From assembly GCA_037126765.1 (NCBI GenBank), contig JBBCBC010000001.1, forward strand, positions 22,152,622-22,216,621: DNA of 64,000 nt. The letters run 5' to 3'. This DNA is from Stenogyne calaminthoides. Lineage: Eukaryota > Streptophyta > Magnoliopsida > Lamiales > Lamiaceae. The notes beneath the pieces were generated by a model. It ran no database searches. It was not told the origin of the DNA and was given only the letters and a program-made list of their open reading frames with translations. The translations under genes were made by a program, and so were the position numbers. Positions 56,375 to 64,000 of the stretch are shown one piece after another; the first letter of the stretch is position 1, and each line of letters starts with the position of its first letter.

Positions 56375-57979
56375 TGTTAGTGTTAGTGTCCTAGAGACAA
56401 TCTACTTCAAGGACATAATACTCGATGATATTCAGTTTGATTTAATATTATAGTTCACTTAATATTAATGTATGGAAATACACTTGTTTGAATATTATGT
56501 TTGATTGTATGCATTTATTCATGCAAGTGTTCCCATGAATCATTGTTGTCATTGAGGTTGTGAGAACTCAGATGACTTAAGCATGATTCTCAAATAGCCC
56601 CGATCAAGGATCATCAAGAATGTGATATTGATGATACAATGGAGATTGGTGTGCGATCTGCATCATACTCTTTGAGAGTGTAGTAAGATCTCACTTACTA
56701 CGAGATACTAGGTATTTCATGATGGATGCACAAATACCTTAGAGGGTATTGGTATACCCATCCGAGAAACCGTTTGATGTATTTCCACTATATGTGTCTA
56801 CGGCTGTCTCGGTTAGTGGGAGCGATGCGATACTCCTTTGACTTGAGGTCAATACGCACGACATGTGTGGGATGATGAACTTTGACCATGACCGACGCTT
56901 GCACCCTAACCATGGGTAGATATGGCTTGGATTGGGTTCATCACGAAGTACATGTACATGGTAGTTGAGCCAAGAATAGGATTCATTCCTCAAAGTGGAT
57001 TTAGAGAGAATACTCATCTTCTCATCATAATTGGATCAAAGTCATCGGCCGATGCACGTCAACTTAGACTTTGTGGCTAAGTGTGGCATACATGATCAAT
57101 TAGTGATTTGAGATAAATTGATTAAGTTATTTGAATAGACACTTCATCATGTTCAAGGCTTAATCGAGTATTCGTGAATGAAAGGAGGAAATCGTAATAG
57201 CCCATGTTTCAGTTACAGGTAGTTGCACATTTCTCGCAACGTACCTCATATATTGAGAATGTCTGATTTATTGTCTAGGGTTCAATTAAGACTGTTAGTT
57301 TGACTAATCGCTCGATATATGAGGGCCTATGGGTCACACAACAAGTAATTCTCTTTTACGGATTATAGTTGGTTGATTAAATGTTAAATTGGGTTTAATA
57401 TTTAATTTATGGAGAATTGATTAATAATAGATTAATTTAGAATTAATTATTATTAATGTTTAATTAAATTTGATTTAATTAAATAGGAATTCCCAATAAT
57501 AATATATGGAATATTATTATAGGATTTAATATATATGGAATCAAATCGTAGAGATTTGACATATATGGGAATTAAATCCGTAGAGATTTTATATGTGGGA
57601 AATAAATCTTAGAGATTTATTTAAATAAAGATTATGGATTTTATTTTCTAATAAGGTTAGCTTAAGATTTAAGTTGGGTCTCTCCTATATATATGATCTC
57701 TTGGGAATTCATAATACAGTTGTTCAAATTCTCTCCATAAAATCTAGAGTCAGAATTTTCCTAGCAAATTCATCTCGGGATTCAACGCTAACAAATCTGT
57801 GCAAGTCTGTGAACGGGGATTACGTGGATACCATAGTAGAGAAATATGCGTACGATTTACTGTAAGATTTCTCTTTATGTTTACACATATTTAATTATGC
57901 AATTATATGTTCGTTGTTGGTGAACTATTTATTTCCGCTGCGCATGTATTACGTGTTTACGTGCCTCTAAATTCCAACA
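56375..57979 (+). mobile_element. E1 LTR C (3' LTR)
   Basis: Complete 1,605-bp LTR, closely similar to LTR A across its uninterrupted sequence, with TATA at about 57685-57696. The flanking CATAC (57980-57984) matches the left flank of LTR A, so A and C bound the original insertion. Confidence 0.92.
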
Positions 57980-57984
57980 CATAC

Positions 57985-58175
57985 AAGATAATGCAAGATA
58001 CAATGGGGTTAGTTAGAGGGTTATTTATACTAAAAACTATGACTACTAATAAGGCAACATCTTAACAACCAAATAAAAGTATCTAGAAGGCAACAACTTG
58101 ATTCTCAAGCAATCTCTTAGAAGGAAACAAACTCTCCTATCCAATGCAGTGAATCAGACTCCAAAAAACCCAACA
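57985..58175 (-). mobile_element. Old Ty1/copia LTR, copy Y, right part
   Basis: Resumes LTR Y after E1 (AAGATAATGCAAGATACAATG, matching X at 2125-2146). On the minus strand it begins TGTTGGGTTTTTTGG at 58175, preceded by a PPT-like CTCCAGGTGGAAGAT (reverse complement of 58176-58190). Confidence 0.7.
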
Positions 58176-58289
58176 ATCTTCCACCTGGAGCTGACTTAAA
58201 AGTAACTTTCTCTTCTTTAACTCTCTACTGATAGTAGTGTAGTCAGGTCACAACCTTAGTCATCAAAACATAACTCGTTTTGTGCATAT

Positions 58290-58580
58290 AGTCTTGCTCT
58301 TCTTCAACTTGAAAACAAACTCCCTGTTACACTCTGACAAGAATCCCTCTGATTGCTTCATCTAATTTTTCTCCTCCAAGCCACTATGAAGAAAGATCGT
58401 TTTTACAACCATCTGCTCTAACTTTAAGTTCTTTGCAGTAATTATTTCAAAATAACTGAATCGTGGATAGTTTGAAAACAGGAGTAAAAACGTCGGTATA
58501 ATCAATACCAAATTTCTACTAAAATCCTTTCAAAACCAGTCTTGCCCTATAATGTTTGCATCCATATGTCTCCTTCATAT
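58290..58580 (-). pseudogene. pol: Copia RT relic belonging to LTR Y
   Basis: Minus-strand reading gives ARLVLKGF, FGIDYTDVFTPVFKLSTI and, in another frame, AKNLKLEQMVVKTIFLHSGLEEK and QSEGF, matching the copia RT fingers/palm order with many stops. It lies within ~100 bp of the PPT, so most of RT and all of RNase H have been deleted. Confidence 0.65.
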
Positions 58581-58891
58581 CTTCGGGCGTCGTTCTTAAT
58601 GATTGTCCCAAATCTTTACCGTACTGGTAATCCTCTGTATCTTCTAAAACATGAAATATGTTCCATCAAAATTCTCAATTGGCAATTTCCCCTCAGTCGT
58701 CTTAATTATTCCCACCAGATCATCTGAAACCTAATGCTCTAGATATTGTTGTTAGGCGTGGGATACTGTTTGGCACCCAATAATGTACACCTTCAAACAA
58801 AAACCATCGAGTCTTCTCTCAAACGATCTGCTATATCTAGGTCAACATACATAGTCCACAAAGTCCTAGTCGTTTCGTCAAGGTTCACTAC
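58581..58891. other. Decayed sequence, probably copia interior
   Basis: No clear frame or motif can be read, only a probable continuation of the minus-strand copia interior. The last five bases ACTAC (58887-58891) are the left target-site candidate for SIRE-D. Confidence 0.35.
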
Positions 58892-60448
58892 TGTAGGTCC
58901 CGAACGGGTTATGTGAGGGCAGAAGTCTAGAGGGGAGGGGTGAATAGACTTCTGAAAAAAACTTTTTCGTCAGATGTGAGAGCAAGATAGCTTTGATCAG
59001 TCGAAAGTGAATCGGTTTGGTCGATAACCAACTTCTTGGCCGCTGAAAACAGATCGGTTCGGTAACTATCGATTAACTGATGTGTCGGGAAGCTTAAGTT
59101 TTACCCGTGAAAAACCGGTTTTGTATAAATCGATTCCAAGTTTTATCTTTTTAATCGGATGACGTAAATATCAGTCCGTCGGATCGAAGCTTGGTGCTAT
59201 CTCGATCTTAACTTAGAATGTATCGCTTTAAGATTGTGCGATGTGAGAGCAGTTAATCAAAGCAGTAAAGGCACACAAGATTTATAGTGGTTCGGACAAA
59301 CCAGTCCTACGTCCACTCTTCCCTTTCACAAGGGGCACCAACTTAACCAACTTAACCGACTGGACTTAGTTTAGTGTGTTAGTCCAACACAGTACACCAA
59401 CAGATGTTTTAAGAGTTCTCACTCAACCGATCCCGTAAATCGATCTAGAAACCCTAGATCGAATCTTGCTAAACAACTTATCCTAACTTGGGGTTTGGGT
59501 AAGATTGTTGAGGTTCCAACTATGAAATCTTTCCTTGCGTACATGCAGCCTAATAGCTAGATGAAAAGATTTCTTGCTAAGAACTTATGGGATGAACACA
59601 ATATAAAATAAGCTTGTTGTTGTGTTCTTCGTATGAAATCGACTATAGTTTGAGCTTCTTGATTATGTTGTTTGTCCAAGCATTTCCGTGTTTCACTCAA
59701 GTGTGATCCCATATTTATAGACCTTGAGATCAAAGAGCCGTTGGAGAGCAATTTGAATCTCGTGCTATTTTAGGTAGACTTGCGGGCTTGATGTGGCGTG
59801 GCTTCTTGAACGGCATGGCGAAAAGCGTGAATGTGTATTTTAGCCGTTTGAGAGAGCAACATCGAATCCCGCGATGTCGGCTCTGTTCATACGTGTCTCT
59901 TCCTTATTGGATGGAAGCCTTGCTTTGCAGTGTTGTTCCTCCAACTAAGGTTGGTATTCTTCTTGTTTAGATCGCAGACGTATGATAAGATGAAACATCA
60001 GTTTTCATCTTATGAAATGACTGATCACCGAATCGATCGATCTACTGATAGAGTCTTCGCACCCGTTGACTTAGCTTCAACCGGGTCGACTCGGGGATGT
60101 AGGTCTTCCGGTCTTATCTTCTCGAAGTCATCCGATCTTCTAGTATTCGAGGTTTGAGCTTCATGACTTCCGAAGTTATCCGACTAGATCGATTCGATCC
60201 GATCTTCCGCTTACGGTTTAACGTTCGCCTGTCTTGGATATCGAACTTTCTTCTGATTCTTCAGATCTGACCTATACATATTGAGTTCCCCCTCAATATG
60301 TGACCTATCTATTACATCAGTTTTTCTATACAATTATTATCAACTGGTCTCCTATAGCAGTAATGTAAACATCAGTCAGCTAACAGGTCTGACTGGTCCT
60401 ATTACATGTGTTTTTGGAACTTTCATCAAAACTATAAATTTCCCAACA
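58892..60448 (-). mobile_element. SIRE-D 3' LTR
   Basis: Plus-strand edges TGTAGGTCCCGAACGGG and AAATTTCCCAACA, as in SIRE-B (38678-40094). The TATA box is the reverse complement of CCATATTTATAGACC at about 59709-59723. Homology to SIRE-B is clear but broken by small changes around CTGA/CAG words. Confidence 0.88.
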
Positions 60449-60462
60449 ATTTCCCCCTTTTT
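60449..60462 (-). other. SIRE-D polypurine tract
   Basis: Reverse complement reads AAAAAGGGGGAAAT, directly before the 3' LTR on the minus strand and identical to the SIRE-A PPT. Confidence 0.88.
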
Positions 60463-60640
60463 GATGAAACCAAAACACCGAGAAACCAAAATAGTTGATA
60501 AGTATAGAAACGATTAAAAAAGCAAGTAATCAGAAGACAAAGAGATTTTGTCTTGGGATCAGAAAAATAAACTTTTCATTAGATATGTTGATTACATGTT
60601 ACATCAGAAAAGTTTTGAATTTAAAAGCAGCTGATCCCTA
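60463..60640 (-). other. SIRE-D 3' untranslated spacer
   Basis: Between ORF3 and PPT; AT-rich, with a GATGCCAAAAC-like word (here TTGATGAAACCAAAACACC on the plus strand) comparable to the GGCATCATCAAAAAG before the PPT in SIRE-A and SIRE-C. Confidence 0.45.
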
Positions 60641-63598
60641 GACGTCTTCTGATTCTTCACTCCTTGGGCTTGTATCCTTCTGGCATTTCTCTTTGGTCTT
60701 GTGGAACGTTGAAAACTCGATAGAGTTTCCATTTGACATCGGTTATGCGCACTTGATCGAGTTATATGCGATTTGCTCAAGATGTCAAAGTAGAATCTCT
60801 CAAATGCCAGTCTGTCAAATGAGCCATCTGCCTTCTTCGAGTATATTAACAGATCATACTCTTGGCGAGATATCTTTACATTTATAAGCTTGGCCTCATT
60901 TTCCAGATACTTGAAAGTCTGGATATTTATTCGTAACGAGTTGAGGAACTCATCATCCGGTGATTCTTCTTTTGGAACAAGATCAAGGACAAAGGCATCT
61001 AGAAGCCATTCACTTCGATCTTATTCCATTCCTCAAACCTCTTAGCGTGTCGCGGCGGTTTTTTGTATGATCTCGCCGACTCTTTAGTCGCAACCGAGGT
61101 TCTCAAAAGCGATTTTCCATCAATCCTTTCTTAGCCCTTGATTTGAACTTCGTTTCAACCCTTCTCGCTTGTGCCCGTTTTTTCGCCTTTCTTTTCTTCT
61201 TCACCATCCGCTTTTGGACAATCTTACTGACTAGCTCCTTATCACCAGATCCGACTAGTTGTGCTTCGGTGACTTTCCCCGTCCGAGTAATCGGGTCCAG
61301 ATTTTGATGTCCCAAAGACCAGCAGCAGCCTTTCTTGCAATTGAGCTTTGTCCATGGGCCTTATCCGTATGAATCAGATCTTCTGATGTGTCAGTTGGTT
61401 TCTCAGATCCTTCCCTTTTTGGTTTGATCAAAAAAAGCGCATTGAGGTGGGAAGTCGAGAGCCAAAGTTAACTCGATAATGCCCGATTTAGGTCATTAGC
61501 GATAAACCTCAAGTTTGAGCCGTTAGATTCTAACAGTTATGTCGGCTCTGTCTTGGCGAGTTTCCATTGTAGCAGAGAGTGTCCAAATCATTTTGTCAAA
61601 TTTCTCTTCTGATAACTCGAGCCTTTTCTCAGTGAGCGTCAGAAAAGAAGATTGATTTTGATCCACCTGTTTCAGCTTGTCATCAACTGATTTTGTAAGC
61701 TCAGCAGACATGGTGGTCATGGATTGGGAGAACCGATCTCGATTGCTTCGATTTGTTTGAGACTAATTTGTCTCGATCGATTAAGACTCCTCAATCTCTT
61801 CTTTCAGGAGATCTTTGAGACAAGATTTGATCTCCTGAAGTTGATCAGTGGTGATTTGAGATGTAGGAATTGGATCCATCACTTGATCAGGTTCAGTTGT
61901 TTGTGCCTCCGGTGGTTGGTCGTGAATGACTGCGGCACCAGTTCCACTTTCATCCAAGACTCCTTCATTCTCCATTTCAACATCTGTTTCGAGCTTCTTG
62001 AGCGATCTCGGCTTTTCTTCTTCCGTGATTCCAACTTCCCGTGGATCGAGCTTTCACAGTTATCGATATGAGCTCACCGGTGATCCCACTTTGGCGGACT
62101 TCCTCATATCGAAGTCAAAATCTGCGAACTCATCCGCACCACCCATCTGTTCAACAAGTAAAATAAGATCCGAGAAGCTTTTTAATCTGAGATCTCTCCA
62201 AAGAGGATCTCCATGACTTCTTCTCTTATAGCGTGGATGGGCGACCCGCCAGGATATCGCCTCATCAATCTCTCGCTCAATTCTTAGTCCGACCATTTTT
62301 CCGGTGATGGTCTTTGTTGATCTGGATATCTGAATTATCCGTCCAGATTCTCGCTGGATGAGATGTGGAAGCTTCGGTTGTGCTTGAGTCGGGCGGAAGT
62401 TGTCCGATTGGTTCGACCAAGCGAAGGGGTTCTGGCCAGTAGTGGCGCTTATATCTGGTTCAGTTCATGAGCGGTGAACTAGCGGGAGAGACATGCTCAG
62501 CAGACCTTTAGTCCGAAGCGGTGAATCACCTTTTGTTGAGAAAGGAGATTTATCGGTTTGTGCTTCTACCTCAGATCGTTTCACGAGCCCTCGGGTTGAG
62601 AAGCTTGCTGTCTGATTACATTTTTGTTGCGCAATGACCGCTTCGGGCGCTCTATCTTCTTCTCGACTCATCTTCTAGTCTTTAGAGTCATGGTAGCTTG
62701 CTTTGCTTTCTTTGGCCTCTTCTCCTGGCCTTCACCCGTTTTTAGTTTTTTTTTTCGTGGAGCAACCGGGTGTGGATGAGGCGGCTTCTTTGCTCTTTCC
62801 TTTCTTCGATTTTGTTGGAGTGGGCTCCTTGTCATCGTCTGGTGGCCCATATACAACCGAAGTTGATGAGAGGAAGGCATTGTAGACTTCATCCATTCTC
62901 GATTCCATTCATCATTGCGGTTTGTCCTTCAATATAATCGCAACCTTGTTGAGATTGTTGACTCTCTTTTTTCGAAAGACCGCCGATTCATTGACTCCAA
63001 ATTTTTTCGTGTTCTTGGAGCAAGATGGCTTTCAGAAGCCGTGCCAATTGATGTTCGAGCCCCATCAATTATTGTTTGCCATGTTGTACATTTTGGTGAT
63101 GTGAGAGCATCCGGCTAAATGAGATTCCCATGATCGTTCTTGATGAATGTCAAACAACGATCTGTACTTTCTTTTGAGCATTGGCCCGATGAATCCGGCT
63201 TTTCGATGTTTGTCCGCCTCTCTTAAGAGCTCCTCTCGATTTCTTCGTCCTCATTCTCCCCTGTAGTGTGCGGTGAGATTCGCCCTTTTGTAAGTTTGAG
63301 CAGAAAGATGTCCGCATTTTGTCGGTCCGATTTCTTCTCCGTTTGACCGACGACATCGGTTAGCTCTCGGTTTTTTCAGATCCACACTCAAATTCGCAAG
63401 AATTGTAGTGCTTCATCTTTGCATCACCGGATTGCGATGAAAGCGAGCAATATGTTTCGATCCGGCCTTCTTCGAATTTGTTCCACCTCCATGGATTCGA
63501 ATCCTCGGTGGTTCCAAACCGAACGAACTTATCCTCAAAGATCTTCGTTGCGATTCCGCATAGTTGCACATGATCTTTCCTAGTCCATGAGTGGCCAT
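60641..63598 (-). pseudogene. SIRE-D third ORF (ORF3) remnant
   Basis: On the minus strand a candidate start MATHGLGKIMCNYAESQ (63598) is followed by fragments in changing frames: basic, Lys-rich segments (62668-62892), VGLRIEREIDEAISWRVAHP (62235-62293), an acidic Pro/Gln segment (61781-61975), a coiled-coil piece ADELTKSV-like (61523-61720), a strongly basic stretch KRMVKKKRKAKKRAQARR (61145-61220), and a C-terminal block with DDEFLNSLRINIQTFKYLEN and SRQEYDLLIYSKKADGSFD (60750-60960). The order resembles SIRE-A/C ORF3 (basic linker, coiled coil, globular end), but sequence similarity is weak. Frames are broken too often for any product. Confidence 0.55.
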
Positions 63599-64000
63599 CT
63601 ACAGTGAGATAGACTCATTAAATTTGTGCATAATCAATATCAATATCATCTCAAGGAAAACAAAAGGCAATGAAGCATAAATTCAAAAAACAACTTTTGA
63701 AATCAACGTTTTTATCGGAAAGAAAGATTCATCATTAAGCTTAAAAGAAAATATTACCGATTCAAATTTTCGGAGAAGATTTTGAACTCTAAGAAATCGT
63801 TTTGAAAACGTAGAAAATTTGAAGTTTTTCAAAGGAAAGTAATGCAAGTTTGTGAAGCGAGAAAAAAAACTCGGTAAGGTTTGATGAATCTTATATAGAG
63901 GCGGAGGAACAATAAGACAAGATTTTGAAGATCAAACGTTTTGAAAAGATTATGCGCTCCAGTTTAAGCGGTTTTGATCGTAGGGTCGAAAACGCACGCG
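63599..64000 (-). promoter_or_regulatory. SIRE-D leader upstream of ORF3 with TATA box
   Basis: The minus strand shows CTCTATATAAG (reverse complement of 63890-63900) about 300 bp before the candidate ORF3 start, followed by a T/C- and A-rich leader with short upstream ATGs. It is the third Sirevirus copy in the window with a TATA box upstream of ORF3, though spacing is longer than the 132-133 bp of SIRE-A and SIRE-C. Confidence 0.45.

Larger units (their letters stand above)
7428..57979 (+). mobile_element. E1: host Ty1/copia element with three LTRs and nested insertions
   Basis: The outer ends are TGTTAGTGTTAG (7428) and CTAAATTCCAACA (57979), flanked by identical 5-bp duplications CATAC (7423-7427, 57980-57984). 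Three LTRs (A, B, C) of about 1.6 kb enclose two interiors: E1a (23181-26321, leader, gag, protease and pre-integrase only) and E1b (27913-56374, all pol domains but disrupted). Domain order gag-PR-INT-RT-RNase H is Ty1/copia. SIRE-A, solo LTR S, SIRE-B and SIRE-C are nested in it. No complete reading frame remains, so it cannot be autonomous. Simplest history: E1b inserted into E1a gag/pre-integrase sequence, then recombination between 3' LTRs deleted the E1a tail. Confidence 0.85.
58892..64000 (-). mobile_element. SIRE-D: Sirevirus on minus strand, 3' part only in window
   Basis: 3' LTR (58892-60448), PPT, ORF3 remnant and upstream leader with a TATA box are present. Pol, gag and the 5' LTR would lie beyond 64000. 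The LTR matches SIRE-B. Most of 59000-63900 is unusually rich in CGA/TCGG/CCGA words compared with SIRE-B. Confidence 0.85.

Noticed and set aside
1..64000. A novel defence or biosynthetic gene system.
   Set aside because: All readable coding sequence belongs to retrotransposon gag, pol or ORF3; no other gene was found.

Overview
This window is intergenic heterochromatin of a flowering plant, most likely a eudicot. It is built almost entirely from transposable elements inserted into one another. I found no intact host gene, no tRNA or rRNA gene, no CRISPR array and no bacterial-type operon. Evidence for a plant: Ty1/copia elements primed by initiator tRNA-Met, very large Sirevirus-type copia elements with a third ORF, CACTA ends, a tRNA-derived SINE, and a TGTAACACCCC-type LTR usual in plant Ty3/gypsy elements. 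The species cannot be named from this sequence. SIRE-A to SIRE-D, E1, E1a, E1b, S, X and Y are my own local labels.

Left flank (1-7427): GC-rich GGTCCGG-like repeats, an array of about 39 copies of a 22-bp AT-rich unit, one CACTA terminus with GCGACGGT subterminal repeats, an old minus-strand copia LTR (X), a complete 419-bp CACTA MITE with 3-bp target duplication, and a SINE split by a 3,055-bp solo LTR with its own 5-bp duplication.

Central nest (7428-57979): a Ty1/copia element (E1) lies in an old copia LTR (Y), with the 5-bp duplication CATAC on both outer sides. E1 has three LTRs (A, B, C), which suggests that a second E1 copy jumped into the gag region of the first and LTR-LTR recombination then removed the tail. 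Four further insertions sit inside it: SIRE-A (8497-22639, plus strand) in LTR A; a 1,849-bp solo LTR S (31280-33128) in the second copy; a truncated minus-strand SIRE-B (33487-40094) between integrase and reverse transcriptase; and SIRE-C (40331-55028, plus strand) inside the reverse transcriptase. All except SIRE-B keep matching 5-bp target duplications.

Right flank (57980-64000): the rest of LTR Y with a decayed minus-strand reverse transcriptase, then the 3' LTR and third ORF of SIRE-D (minus strand), which runs off the window.

The Sirevirus copies are laid out as LTR, PBS, gag, pol (protease, integrase, RT, RNase H), spacer, a third coiled-coil-rich ORF, PPT, LTR. All are inactivated by stops and frameshifts. 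The strongest points for follow-up are a TATA box 132-133 bp upstream of the third ORF in both plus-strand copies, a TGA stop conserved at the gag/protease boundary in all three copies that show it, a C-loop hairpin in U5, a strong enrichment of the word CTGA/TCAG through the Sireviruses, and patches where exactly those words are replaced by CGA/TCG-type words, which may be a long-read base-calling artefact at CHG-methylated sites.
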